NCBI GenBank assembly: GCA_016169945.1
Contig: JADLSH010000091.1
Location: 1,674,001 to 1,738,000, forward strand
Source of the DNA: Trachythela sp. YZ-2020
Lineage: Eukaryota; Cnidaria; Anthozoa; Malacalcyonacea; Clavulariidae
DNA: 64,000 nt
Direction of reading: 5' to 3'
The notes below the pieces were generated by a model. The model had not been told where the DNA came from and did not search any database. It saw only the letters and a program-made list of their open reading frames with translations. The position numbers and the translations under genes are program-made. This document shows, piece after piece, positions 44,700 to 56,999 of the stretch (positions are counted from its first letter, which is position 1; each line of letters opens with the position of its first letter).

Positions 44700-45131
44700 T
44701 TAAAGATATAAAAGTCAAAGCTTTCATTTTATTACCAATATTGCGAATGCGACGCTTTCATTGCCATTGCAAACAATAATACATTTAACATTAAGCTATG
44801 TAAAAACAGCGAGACATATATACGACAAATTTAAAACATAAGATACTCTACGACATCTTAAAATTATATCCTAAGATACTCTATGATAGTCTAATGTTAA
44901 ATGTATTGTTGTTTGCAATGCCAATGATTAAGGGCCTGTTCATATGATCCCGCTTACCGAGACGTCTCGCCTACCTATGATCTCGCCTCCTATAGTACTT
45001 TTACTATAAAAATTTACATCGCGTTCATATGAGAAAGCGGGCTGGCTCGCACGGCGAGATCTCGCCTCTGTGAGCCGAGACCATAGGTAGGCGGGATGAA
45101 AAATATTCCATATGAAGACGCCAGCCGGGTT

Positions 45132-47705
45132 GGGATAAAATACGGATACGGATGGCACGGATACGGATACGGGGGTAAAACACGGATATGGGGATAAAAC
45201 ACGGATGGGGGGATAAAACACGGATGAGGGGATAAAACACGGATATGGGGATAAAACACGGAGGAGGGGATAAAACACGGATGAGGGTAAAACACGGATG
45301 AGGGGATAAAACACGGATGAGGAGATAAAACAGGGATGAGGGGATAAAACACGGATGGGGGGATAAAAAACGGATGAGGGGATAAAACACGGATGAGGGG
45401 ATAAAACACGGATGAGGGGATAAAACACGGATGAGGGGATAAAATACGGATGAGGGGATAAAACACGGATGGGGGAATAAAACACGGATGAGGGGATAAA
45501 ACACGGATGAGGGGATAAAACACGGATAGGGGAATAAAACACGGATGAGGGGATAAAACACGGATGAGGGGATAAAACACGGATGAGGGGATAAAACACG
45601 GATGAGGGGATAAAACACGGATGAGGGGATAAAACACGGATGGGGGGATAAAACACGAATATAATGAGGGGATAAAACACGGATGAAGGGATAAAACACG
45701 GATGAGTGAGGGGATAAAACACGGATGAAGAGATAAAACACGGATGAGGGGATAAAACACGGATGGAGGGATAAAACACGGATGAGAGGATAAAACACGG
45801 ATGAGGGGATAAAATACGGATGATGGGATAAAACACGGATTAGGGGATAAAACACGGATGAGGGAATAAAACACGGATGGGGGGATAAAACACGGATGAG
45901 GGGATAAAACACGGATGAGGGAATAAAACACGGATGGGGGGATAAAACACGGATGGGGATAAAAGACGGATGATGGGATAAAACACGGTTGAGGGGATAA
46001 AACACGGATGAGGGGGTAAAACAAGGATGAGGGGATAAAACACGGATGGGGGAATAAAACACGGATGAGGGGATAAAACACGGATGAGGGGATAAAACAC
46101 GGATGAGGGGATAAAACACGGATGAGGGGGTAAAACAAGGATGAGGGGATAAAACACGGATGGGGAATAAAACACGGATGAGGATAAACCACGGATGTGG
46201 GGATAAAACACGAATGAGGGGATAAAACACGGATGAAGGGATAAAACACGGATGAGGGGATAAAACACGGATGGAGGGATAAAACACGGATGAGAGGATA
46301 AAACACGGATGAGGGGATAAAATACGGATGAGGGGATAAAACACGGATTAGGGGATAAAACACGGATGAGGGAATAAAACACGGATGGGGGGATAAAACA
46401 CGGATGAGGATAAAACACGGATGAGGAATAAAACACGGATGGGGATAAAACACGGATGGGGGATAAAACACGGATGATGGGATAAAACACGGATGATGGG
46501 ATAAAACACGGATTAGGGGATAAAACACGGATGAGGGAATAAAACACGGATGGGGGGATAAAACACGAATGAGGGGATAAAACACGGATGAAGGGATAAA
46601 ACTCGGATGAGGGGATAAAACACGGATGGGGGGATAAAACACGGATGAGAGGATAAAACACGGATGAGGGGATAAAATACGGATGATGGGATAAAACACG
46701 GATTAGGGGATAAAACACGGATGAGGGAATAAAACACGGATGGGGGAATAAAACACGGATGGGGGGATAAAACACGAATGAGGGGATAAAACACGGATGA
46801 AGGGATAAAACACGGATGAGGGGATAAAACACGGATGGGGGGATAAAACACGGATGAGAGGATAAAACACGGATGAGGGGATAAAATACGGATGATGGGA
46901 TAAAACACGGATTAGGGGATAAAACACGGATGAGGGAATAAAACACGGATGGGGGGATAAAACACGGATGAGGGGATAAAACACGGATGAGGGAATAAAA
47001 CACGGATGGGGGGATAAAACACGGATGGGGGGATAAAACACGGATGAGGGGATAAAACACGGATGATGGGATAAAACACGGATTAGGGGATAAAACACGG
47101 ATGAGGGAATAAAACACGGATGGGGGGATAAAACACGAATGAGGGGATAAAACACGGATGAAGGGATAAAACTCGGATGAGGGAATAAAACACGGATGGG
47201 GGGATAAAACACGGATGAGAGGATAAAACACGGATGAGGGGATAAAATACGGATGATGGGATAAAACACGGATTAGGGGATAAAACACGGATGAGGGAAT
47301 AAAACACGGATGGGGGGATAAAACACGGATGAGGGGATAAAACACGGATGAGGGAATAAAACACGGATGGGGGGATAAAACACGGATGGGGGGATAAAAC
47401 ACGGATGAGGGGATAAAACACGGATGGGGGGATAAAACACGGATGAGAGGATAAAACACGGATGAGGGGATAAAATACGGATGATGGGATAAAACACGGA
47501 TTAGGGGATAAAACACGGATGAGGGAATAAAACACGGATGGGGGGATAAAACACGGATGAGGGGATAAAACACGGATGAGGGGATAAAACATGGATGAGG
47601 GGATAAAATACGGATGATGGGATAAAACACGGATTGGGGGATAAAACACGGATTGGGGGATAAAACACGGATGAGGGGGTAAAACATGGATATGGGGATA
47701 AAATA
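45132..47705. repeat. 19-bp minisatellite, left arm (~135 units)
   Basis: The unit is GGGGATAAAACACGGATGA. Long open frames on the minus strand (up to 691 codons, with a 19-residue period) arise because a 19-bp unit without stops is open in every phase; they are not genes. The variant GGATTAGGGG recurs at spacings of 190, 209, 171, 190 and 228 bp, all multiples of 19, showing a higher-order structure. Confidence 0.95.
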
Positions 47706-47741
47706 CCAGATAACTGATGGAGATTTGTTGCTTGTCAGAGC

Positions 47742-49397
47742 ACAGGAGGCCCAGGCTGTGACTTCCTTATAACGAGGGAAGGAAGGAAACATTGAGACCA
47801 AAATAGCCCAGACTTGGCATATGTTACACGAAACTATCCTCGATTTTTCGCCTTTAAATGCATTTCTTTCGAGATTAATCGATATTCCCGGCCCTGCAAT
47901 AATGATACCGTACAAATCTCAAAACAACGATGCTTTAATCAAAGAGCTTAAATTCGCTCTAAAATCCGTGAGGGAATGACAAAATTTGGCAAAAATATAT
48001 CCGCGTGCCAGGTTTGCTGTTAAAAAACCGGAAGTCGTTGAACAACTCAAAATACACTCAAACCTGATTGGACAACGAATATCAACAAAAATTTCAAATT
48101 TCAAAGTTGTCCAATGAACGCCGATCTGATTATAATTAACTCGCAGTGCTTTGTTTCCACTGTTTATGCGGTAGATTATTTTTATAATGCAACATGAATT
48201 TTGCTTAAACTTGCCACACTCTCATGAGGTTGTATTCCCACGCTTATATATACAACATAATAATCTACGACATAACACGCCGGCAGATTACAAAGCGAAT
48301 TTATTGTTTGATAACCACAAAAAGTACGCGTTTGTCATTTAATTTATGTTACCGGGTTAAATGTTTTCTTATAATAAAGTTTCACATAACTTTAACGTTT
48401 GCAATACGTGAATATGTAATATCAAATAAATGTCAAAACAAAATTAGTAATGAATTACTGGAAATTTCAACTTGTAGACATGGAAACGTTTTATTTTATA
48501 CAACTGAGGCTGCACTCAAATACTGCATTTTTCATACGTACGTACATACACGGAAAACTTTAATTCCTTCTAATTTTTATTTAGCTATAAAATACGTGAA
48601 CAAATAGATACTAAATCATTCAAAATACGTACTAAATGCTACACAGTCATTCATGTGGCTGTTCGGCTGTTCCATACTGAATAACATTAACTCGATTTAG
48701 ACTTTCTTGTGTAGACATACGTTTGAAAAACGCAGCATTGGAAAGCACCCTTTATTAACTAAATAAAAATATTATTAAAGTTCATGTATATTATCTACAT
48801 ACTAGCTTTGACAAGGTTAATAAAGTCTATACCCATAGATCGTATAACTCAACAGTACTACAAATGTTATGCAAATGTTAGCAAAACTTATGTTAATATC
48901 TTAGCTAAAAATTATGGATACATTCAATGCATTGTTTAAATTTATTAAATGCATTTTTGGTAACCAGACAATAAATGCCGACCGCGTCAGTTTAAACCAA
49001 GGGCAACAAAACAACTGTCAGGTAGAACATGAGAAGCCTTTAATTTGCAACACTTGTCATCAGAAGCCTTTGCAACATTTGTCATGAGAAGCCTTTGCAC
49101 TAACACTTCACATGAGAAGCCTTTGCAACACTTCCAATGTTTTGGCATTTATTCAAATCACCTTATTCTGGCTTTGATTTGTATCAAATATATAAAATAT
49201 CTTGTCGTAGATACTAAACTGTATGCAAAAAAACGATAAATGACAACGCGTACTTGTTGTGTCGCTTCCCATGTTTTGGCATTTATTCAAAATTACCTTA
49301 TTTTAAGATTTGTATCAAAATTCATTGCAAAATATCTTGTCATAGATATTAAACTATTTGTAAAAGAAAACATTTAACCCGGTAACATAAATGGAAA
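47742..49397. other. Core of the 5.4-kb element
   Basis: AT-rich unique sequence without a recognised protein. The largest frame (48224-48607, plus, 127 codons) has no family signature. Four AGAAGCCTTTGCAACA repeats (49030-49132) and a 100-bp tandem pair beginning ATGTTTTGGCATTTATTCAA (49137-49238, 49269-49370) lie near its right end. Confidence 0.6.
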
Positions 49398-49686
49398 CTC
49401 CTCTGACAAGCAACAAATCTCCATCGGTTATCTGGTATTCTCAAAAGTATATAAAATAAAAAGTATTACCTTATCTTCTTCCAACAAATGTGCGCAGAAG
49501 TTCGCACTTATTGAATGCGCAGTCTACGTATATCAGCCTTTAGAAACTTTAGTTCTATGCTAGTCTACGGGTTCCAGTTTTACTGAGAAGAGAGTATCAA
49601 CGTTTTATTTGTCAGTACATTTAAATACTAAAAAATGTTGGGCAATTATTATCTCATCCACAGAATAGGAAACTCCCTATTCTGTG

Positions 49687-50007
49687 CCTCATCCGTATTT
49701 TATCCCCATATCCGTGTTTTACCCCCTCATCCGTGTTTTATCCCCTCATCCGTGTTTTATCCCCCCATCCGTGTTTTATCCCCCCATCCGTGTTTTATCC
49801 CCCCATCCGTGTTTTATCCCCCCATCCGTGTTTTATCCCCTCATCCGTGTTTTATCCCCTCATCAGTCCGTGTTTTATCCCCTCATCCGTGTTTTATCCC
49901 CTCATCCGTGTTTTATCCCCATATCCGTGTTTTATCCCCTCATCCGTATCCGTATCCGTGCCATCCGTATCCGTATCCGTGCCATCCGTATCCGTGTTTT
50001 ATCCCAA
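49687..50007. repeat. 19-bp minisatellite, right arm (~17 units)
   Basis: The inverse of the left array (unit CATCCGTGTTTTATCCCCT), far shorter. About 250 bp (49437-49686), including a CACAGAATAGG hairpin, separate it from the inner inverted block. The left arm has nothing there. Confidence 0.95.
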
Positions 50008-50399
50008 CCCGACGCCAGCCCGCCTACCGGGATGAAATCGAGAAACCAAATTTCCGATTTTTCCGCTTAGTTTGACGATTTTTACGTGGTTTTATGTTTG
50101 TTTTACAATCAAGCATGAAATACGTTGCTAAACCAATGCTTTTTATTGCAAAAAAAGAAAAGCAACAACAAAATCGTTCAAATATTTGTGTTGCGTGCAT
50201 GAAATGTACATGTTTTGCAGCACTAATTATAGAACAACATTGTAATTTCATCTCGACAAGCGGGATGAAAAACTCCATATGAACACACGAACATATTCGT
50301 CCCGCTAGGCGAGACGTCTCGGCAAGCGGGATCATATGAACAGGCCCTAAGCGTCGAATTTGCAATATTGGTAATAAAATGAAAGCTTTGACTTTTATC

Positions 50400-51028
50400 C
50401 CCGAGCCGGCGCGAAGCGCCGTGCGAGGGTACTAATTCCGCTCGGATATTTACACCTGGGTATGTGAAAACATAGCGGAATGCAAAGTCGTCCGCCATTT
50501 TTTTTTGTCATGGACTGGACTGGACGGTTTTTAAGTTATGCGCATGCGCGCTTTCAAACCGAGAGACAGTGCATGTGACCAGACGTGGTAATTTCAATTA
50601 CTTTTGGTAATTTTTCACGATTTTTAAGCACTTCTTAGTAATTAGAAATTTTTTGTAATTACTTTAGTAATTTTTTTGAAAATTTGGTTGGGAATATTTA
50701 CCCTTGTTTTCCTATAATTTTCAATTAACACACAGGGTGCAGAGGAGTCAATTTCGACTTTCAGTTTAGGCTGGCGGCCGCCATATTTGTTTTGTTTTGG
50801 AGCGCAATCACTTCCGTAGAAAGATGCGACAGAATATAAATGAATAGAAGACCACTCCTTTGATGTTTTTGACGCTACCGACACGCGCCGGCCGTCATGT
50901 TGCTGACCAGAAGAGTGCAGCAAGAACAATAGGGAAATGTATTGTGAAATTGACATCGCTGCTACTAAATCGTGCTTTTAAGCCATTGTACCACTTACGA
51001 GTAACAAACCGTTGGAAAGGGCATGTAA
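50400..51028. other. No gene recognised
   Basis: GAGCCGGCGCGAAGCGCCGTG marks the edge of a further repeat. A run of GTAATT-rich sequence lies at 50588-50685. Minus-strand frames here lack support. Confidence 0.4.
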
Positions 51029-53668
51029 ATGAATAAACAGATTTTGGTGCTCGGAGACTTAAACTGCAACATGCTGGATAACGGTCAAGAATGGAGAGCA
51101 CTAACAAATGTCTCTACAGAATTAAATCTCACACAGATTATTAAAACGCCAACTAGAATCACGGCTACGTCCCAAACGCTGATCGATGTTATTCTAGTTT
51201 CATCCACAGCACTTGTTATTGAAAGTGGTGTTATTAACACTTCTATCAGCGACCACTTACCTGTGTACGTCCTACTAAAGTTAAAGGCTCCAAAGATGCC
51301 AGAATGTTATATTACAACCAGGAGTTATAAAAATTATAATCCCTTACTATTTTCCTCCGAACTTCTTACTAAATCGGATCGCCTGTTATCCATATTATCC
51401 AACACCGATGTTAACACGGAACTCGAAACCTTCAAAGATGTTCTTCACTCAACCCTCGACGTGCATGCACCGTTAAAAACCTTCAAAATTCGAAATCGAT
51501 CCTGTCCATATGTCACCAACGAAATAAAAGAACTCATGAAGTCTCGGGATCTACACCTCCGTCGGTTCCAATTGACACGTGATGAAGGTGATTGGGTAGT
51601 TTACAAAGAATATCGCAATAACGTAAAAACTAAAATTAAAGCCGCAGCGAAGGACCACACCCTTAACGAAGTAAGAGAGCATAAACACAATTCGAGATCC
51701 CTATGGAAAGTAATCAATAATATAATTCCTTCAAAGGAAAAGGAAACGCAAATTTATAGTAAAGATCCAAAAACAGTTGCAGAAGATTTCAACCTTTTCT
51801 TTACTTCTGTGGGACGAAATGCTGCTGCGACAGCCGAAAGCTTAGCCAAAGACAACAATGTCGCACTTTCAAATCCTCTCTTAAATGTAATTACCTATCC
51901 ATCTGATCAACTGTTCAATTTCAAATCCGTCACTTGTACAGAGGTTCAACGCATTATCATGGCTATGCCAAGTAATAAGTCACCAGGACCAGATCAAATA
52001 GGCATGCGTGTTATTAAAGACTGTCTTCCAATTATACTGGGTCCTCTTACGCATATAATAAATTGCTCTTTAATGACAAGCACATTCCCTGACCTATGGA
52101 AGATATCCGAAGTTATACCACTATTAAAAGAAGGAAACCACGAGATTGCCTCAAATAATCGGCCTCTCTCACTACTCGAGGTAGTTTCAAAGGTTTGCGA
52201 AAAAGTCGCCCTAATTCAATTTAGTTCATACCTCAAGGAATTCAATCGCATATCGTCACATCAAAGCGGGAACAGGAGTTTTCACTCTACAGAAACTTTG
52301 AACATATTTGTTACTGACACCATGTTGGACGCCATTGACAAGAAAAACTAACGGCACTAATTTTATTGGATTTATCCAAAGCGTTCGATAGTGTCAGTCA
52401 TTCAATTTTATTACACAAATTGAGTTGTATTGGCGCATCACCCGAAGCTGTTAAATGGTTCCAAAACTACTTATCAGGCAGATCCCAATACGTGCGCATT
52501 GGATCTACCAAATCATCAACTCGCCCGATTACTCATGGTGTACCACAAGGCGCAATATTATCACCACTTCTGTTTTGCATCTATATTAACGATCTACCTG
52601 GGAGCATCGAATCGTGTAATCTGGATTCATACGTGGACGACTCAAAGCTTTATAAATCGTTCTTCATCCACGACTTGGAGCAGACAACTATCAATTTAGA
52701 GGCAGACCTGCAAAGAGCAGCCAAGTGGTGTTTGGAACACCAATTACTGATAAATCCAGATAAAACTAAATTCCTTGTAGTTGGTTCCAGACCCATGTTA
52801 CAGAATGTACCTACAGGAATGTCGCTAACATTTTTAGGAAAGACAATAAGACCTGTTTTGTTAGCTAAGGATTTGGGAATCAATTTGGATTCGTACCTAT
52901 CCTACGACGACCACATATCTAAACTCGTTTCGTCATGTATGAGAAAACTGTGTCAAATAAATCGCGTGAAGGATAGTTTTGACAATGAAACGTTAAAATT
53001 AGTAATTGAAACACTTGTAATTAGCAAGCTCTTGTACTGTTCCACAGTGTGGTCCAACACGTCATCTAATAATATCAATAAACTTCAATCAGTACAGAAC
53101 TTCGCGTGCAGAATCATAACAAAAACAAGAAAGTTTACGTGAACTAAATTGGTTGCCAGTGGAAAAGTTATTATTGTACAGGGATACGGTAATGGCCTAC
53201 AAGTGCTTTAACAGACTTGCACCAGACTACCTAGTAGATAAATTTGCAAAGCGTTCCGACATACATGATCGCTCGACACGAAACCATAACCTCTTGGAAA
53301 TCCCTATGTATAAAACTGCTACAGGACAAAGAACATTTAACTACCGAGGAGTGAAAATTTGGAATAATTTAGATGACAAACTAAAAAATATTACATTAAT
53401 AACAACTTTTAAGAAAGAACTTAGAGATTTTTTACTAAAAGAATCTTATTAAATACATTTAATATTTCAAAACACTTCGAACATATTTTAACTGTTTTAA
53501 ATAAGAACATGTACATATTTATATATTTACATTCATATTCATTGTAACATAAATAGTTTTTGAAATAATTTATACTAGAAATAATTTATACTAGAAATTT
53601 CAATTGATGTAATGTAGTGCTGAAAAGCCCTTAGGGGAGTACACAATAAATATCTATCTATCTATCTA
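51029..53668 (+). mobile_element. LINE, 5'-truncated, two frame breaks (CR1/L2-like)
   Basis: The first frame, 51029-52351, starts inside the endonuclease domain (ILVLGDLNCNML, then SDHLPVYVLL). It continues with a linker and the reverse-transcriptase N-terminus (SNKSPGPDQIG). After a 1-nt loss at about 52345, the second frame (52354-53142) has LLDLSKAFDSV, GVPQGAILSPLLF and the catalytic box as YVDD in DSYVDDSKLY. After a second break at 53135-53150 the C-terminus (ELNWLPVEKLL to FLLKESY) ends at 53452. The 3' end has AATAAAT and a (TCTA)n tail at 53645-53668. Only two breaks imply fairly recent insertion, but the copy is inactive. Val replaces the usual Ala of YADD. Confidence 0.9.
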
Positions 53669-53723
53669 AATGTGTACAATATAAGAAAGTTTAAAAAAAT
53701 TCTATAGAATAGTGGCCGAGAAA

Positions 53724-54719
53724 CAGGGGCGAAACTACCACCTTTTCGTTGGGGGGTGTCTGGTAGAATTGCCCTGCCAAAACCTGTGATGCCCTGCAGC
53801 GCTATGAGGAACCACGGAGCATTTTTGGGATTGAGGGGGCTAAAGATCTCCGAGAGTGCAGTGACACTAGTATCGAGTGGTGAAGGAACGAGACCTTTAG
53901 GGGGGTATGGGGGCATGCTCCCCCTGAAAATTTTGAAATGTATAGCCTCTGAAATGCCATTTCATGCACCTTGGGGGAAGATTTAAGAGCAATGTCACAA
54001 CAATTGTTTCCAAAATATTTGGCAAACGAAAAGCTGCTGACCACCAAACCTACCGATAGTACATAGGCAAACGAATCATTATTTACTGCGAAGACTGAAG
54101 AAGAGAAAAAAGTGCCTAATTTAATACCTTAAACATTCATACTTTTTAAAAAATCGATCTGAAAAGCCGCACCAAAAAGTACGACGACTGCCCTGCTATT
54201 CCAATATAAACAATTAGCCTTAGACATAGCAGAGATCTTAAATTAAGATTTCCTCCAGTTAACTTCTTTATGGTTGTGAAAATTACAATGTGTTTAACTA
54301 TGCCTATTCTACTGGAAATAACAATATAGTAAAATTATAGTAAAATTGTAGGTAAAAATTCAGCATGTAATGTATACACCGCTGTGATCAGGTGCTAGGT
54401 AACTTATTGACAGTTCGTACTAATTATTATATATGATATGTTTTGGAACAGTATTCATCGTATTTTGTATTGATCTCTACAAAATCAATACAGAATCAAA
54501 ATGTTCTTACGTAAAACTAAAAAATCACATAGGAAATGATTTTTTTAGTGCAACTAATCTTGTTCTTTTGGTCTTTCTTTATTTAAAAAAAATATTTTGC
54601 GCAACTGCACCATGACTTCGTTGCCCTGCAAGACCTTTCATTGCCCTGCCAATTGAGATGTTTTGTATTTTGGGGAGGGGGTGTCACGCCCCCGATACCC
54701 CCCTTAAGTTTCGCCCTTG
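53724..54719. mobile_element. hAT MITE, 1 kb, 8-bp target duplication
   Basis: The ends are CAGGGGCGAAACT and the inverse of CAAGGGCGAAACT. CCGAGAAA lies exactly at both sides (53716-53723, 54720-54727). Subterminal TTGCCCTGC motifs repeat at both ends. GGGGGCATGCTCCCCCTGAA (53911-53930) is a block seen in other hAT MITEs. No transposase. Confidence 0.85.
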
Positions 54720-54727
54720 CCGAGAAA

Positions 54728-55320
54728 TTTAACATTTTAACACAATGTCCTTGATATCTTGGGAGAATTATGCACTCTATTTAATGGGGTGAAGGGTTTG
54801 GTATAAAATATATTTTCTTAGCTATGTTTTAAATGATTTTGTACTTTTGTGTGTAAAAACATTAAGTGTATGAATTCTTTTATAATCGTCGTTTTTTTGT
54901 ATTTTATATCTATAGAAATAAGAGAAATTGTTAAATTTATTATTGAACGTTTGAGTGATGGTAATGAGTTAGTACACATCAGGGGTCTTTTATCTTGTGA
55001 TTGAATCGCACGGAAAAACCTAAATCGAATTAAATGTTAGTTATTGAACAACGTATAAAAATATCTCATTCCCATCGTACTTTTCGGGCTTGGATTTTAC
55101 AACTTTGGCAACCTTAGTTGCATTAGCTGTATTTGTTCTAGACCTAGTCAATTGTTGTTAGGAGATATTTCTTCCTATGAGATTTCTTCCGATTGGGGTT
55201 ACAAATGTTGAGTTTTCCATTAACTTTTAATATGGCTGTGTATGTTTGGCTAGTTTATCGTGTGGTACTGATTTTGTATACACTGTTAGTGCTAATTAAA
55301 TATAATAATAATAATATGAA
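54728..55320. other. No gene recognised
   Basis: AT-rich. No supported feature. Confidence 0.4.
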
Positions 55321-55323
55321 ATT

Positions 55324-55776
55324 TTAAATTTGCATTGTGGCCTGCAATATGTCGAAAACTATATTTCCATTATGGTATGGGCCAGGATTTCTTTGAATGT
55401 CCATACAAATGGCTAAATCCATAGTAAAAGGCTTGTTTGGCAGGGCCAAGATCGATAATCCACGATTTGTGCTTTTCAATACAGGCAAATTCGTGTTGAA
55501 GTTTCGTTCAGCATCTCTGAATTTCGTATAATAAATCGGATCAAAAACATTCGAAGAGACGTTGGGTATTGCCAATGAAGATATATCTTGTAGATATGAG
55601 CCTTTAGTAGATAAAACATCGCAAAATTTGGGCGAGGAAACATTCCATATAAACCAAATAATTAGAAATGTACGGAGCTCAATAAAGGCAGTCATTACGG
55701 CGCTATACACATTACGGCGCTCATTATATTCATAATAATGAATATTATTATGTAGGCGAACTTTATTTGCATTCAT
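55324..55776 (-). pseudogene. LINE 5' fragment upstream of endonuclease
   Basis: A frame of 150 codons with a hydrophobic segment near residue 35-48 and CMDIQRNPGP near its end. The D-I-x-x-N-P-G-P motif is typical just before the endonuclease domain in many LINE ORF2 proteins. Nothing of the endonuclease follows. It is a fragment, and the family cannot be fixed. Confidence 0.5.
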
Positions 55777-55814
55777 TTACAACCAATATATGTCCGTCAC
55801 CAGAAGTTCGCCTT

Positions 55815-55920
55815 CTGCAGTCCGTTACCTGCGGTCCGCCGCCCCCATCCGCTACCCGCAATCCGCAATCTGCTACTCGCAATCCGCCACCCGCAATCTG
55901 CTACCCGCAATCCTCCGCCA
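55815..55920. repeat. CCGCAATCTGCTAC minisatellite
   Basis: Seven to nine imperfect units of 11-14 bp. Confidence 0.85.
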
Positions 55921-55929
55921 GCCTTCGAA

Positions 55930-56440
55930 TTTAGATGCATGTGAAAGAATGGTTTATAATTATGAAAGTTATGTATTTGTTACTAAAATACGGTTATTTG
56001 GTTCTTATATATGTTCTATATATAGATATTACATCATATTATTCTTTATTATTGCGTAAAACTTGAAAATAACACACGTGGTCAGTCGTAGTCAGTCGTG
56101 GCAAGATCCCCATTGACAGTTTTCTTGACACCCAATCAGGCAACATTCTCATGAATAACTGTTCAGCTTTATCATAATAGCCAGGAATTACATCTACAAT
56201 ATTAGAAAGTAAGCCTAAAAATACCCAACTTTGACTCTACTCAGACACTAATTTTTATTTAGTTGGAGAAGTAAACATCAAGATCATTGTCAAATTCGAG
56301 GTCAGATTTGTTCATAAATATGTACCCAAAATGAAATGAAAATACCATAAATCTTTAATCTATACTATGAAGAATACCGTTTCAATACTGTGTTTTCAAA
56401 AAAATATTTTGCTCCAAAATTCTATATAAAAGTAAACTGC
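55930..56440. other. No gene recognised
   Basis: AT-rich. A doubled GTCAGTCGTAGTCAGTCGTG at 56082-56101 is the only structure noted. Confidence 0.4.
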
Positions 56441-56459
56441 ATTGGCACTCTAGCTGATT

Positions 56460-56740
56460 CCTAGGCACCCCCCGTATTGAGGGGTCTGATATCAAATGGG
56501 GAGGAGGGGTGTTTAATCCTAATTTTTCCTAGGGGGTAACTTACGTGATTTGCCCCCAAAATTGGTGTTTTAGTGATATCCAAGGGGGAGAAAAGGATAT
56601 CCTAAAGGGCTACTGACGATATCTTATGGGAGAACTTCCAAAAATGTATCCTAGGGGGTTCCAAATTATTTTTATCCTAAGGGGACAATGAACGGACCCT
56701 CAATAGGAGGAAGGGGGGGAGGGGTTGCCTATATTAAATG
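56460..56740. repeat. G-run-rich block (CCTAGGGGG-type repeats)
   Basis: Repeated YCCTAGGGGG/ATCCTAAGGGG and GGGGAGGAGGGG runs. It could be the end of an hAT-type repeat or a G-quadruplex-prone zone. Confidence 0.4.
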
Positions 56741-56874
56741 TGACTTGTTTACTTGTATATAATTAATGTCCGGTAGTGAATGCTTTCCCTAACACACAAC
56801 TAAATATCATTCCCTCATCACAGAAAAATAGAAGATGAAACCTCAAACGATATTGAATAATGAAAAAATGGGTT

Positions 56875-56945
56875 GCCGTTGCGGGATCGAACTTGGGTGT
56901 TTGCGTGTCAATACTCCACCGCTATAGACTACGAGCGACGGCTTC
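56875..56945 (-). repeat. tRNA-Asp-like SINE head or pseudo-tRNA
   Basis: On the minus strand, CTCGTAGTCTATAGCGGTGG and AGTTCGATCCC give tRNA A and B boxes. The anticodon arm does not fold properly. Confidence 0.45.
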
Positions 56946-56999
56946 AAAACAAATTGCGAAAAGTGCCGCTTCAAATTGCATATTATGATAATTAATATA

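Larger units (their letters stand above)
44932..50347. mobile_element. 5.4-kb foldback element with minisatellite arms
   Basis: Terminal GGGCCTGTTCATATGATCCC with about 40-bp inverted repeats (one mismatch) and TAA on both sides (44929-44931, 50348-50350). The left arm runs 44932-47741 and the right arm 49398-50347. Each consists of a terminal palindromic zone, a 19-bp minisatellite and an inner block (GATGGAGATTTGTTGCTTGT and inverse). The core, 47742-49397, has no recognised gene. Its ends match the family of palindromic MITEs at 3686, 8607 and 9060 (G-G-x-C-C-T-G-T-T-Y-A-T-A-T-G). Confidence 0.85.
44708..50398. mobile_element. Older palindromic MITE (~270 bp), split by a 5.4-kb insertion
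   Basis: The left arm ATAAAAGTCAAAGCTTTCAT (44708 on) and right arm ATGAAAGCTTTGACTTTTAT (to 50398) are inverse. They continue as ATTACCAATATTGC/GCAATATTGGTAAT and GCGACGC/GCGTCG. An inner pair, TTGCAAACAATAATACATTT (44766-) and its inverse at 44895-44917, completes the hairpin. Removing 44932-50347 and one TAA restores it. Confidence 0.8.

Noticed and set aside
45014..47915. Minus-strand reading frames of up to 691 codons with a repeated CFIPSSVFYPLIRVLS-type pattern
   Set aside because: They are translations of a 19-bp minisatellite that lacks stops in any phase; three frames are open at once. Not genes.
48224..48607. 127-codon frame in the core of the 5.4-kb element as a transposase candidate
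   Set aside because: No catalytic or DNA-binding motif recognised. Composition follows the AT-rich surroundings.
49635..50075. Plus-strand frames of 100-146 codons with the same pattern
   Set aside because: They cover the inverted right-arm array.
50642..50956. Minus-strand 104-codon frame upstream of the LINE
   Set aside because: No recognisable domain. It overlaps opposing open frames and a GTAATT-rich low-complexity run.
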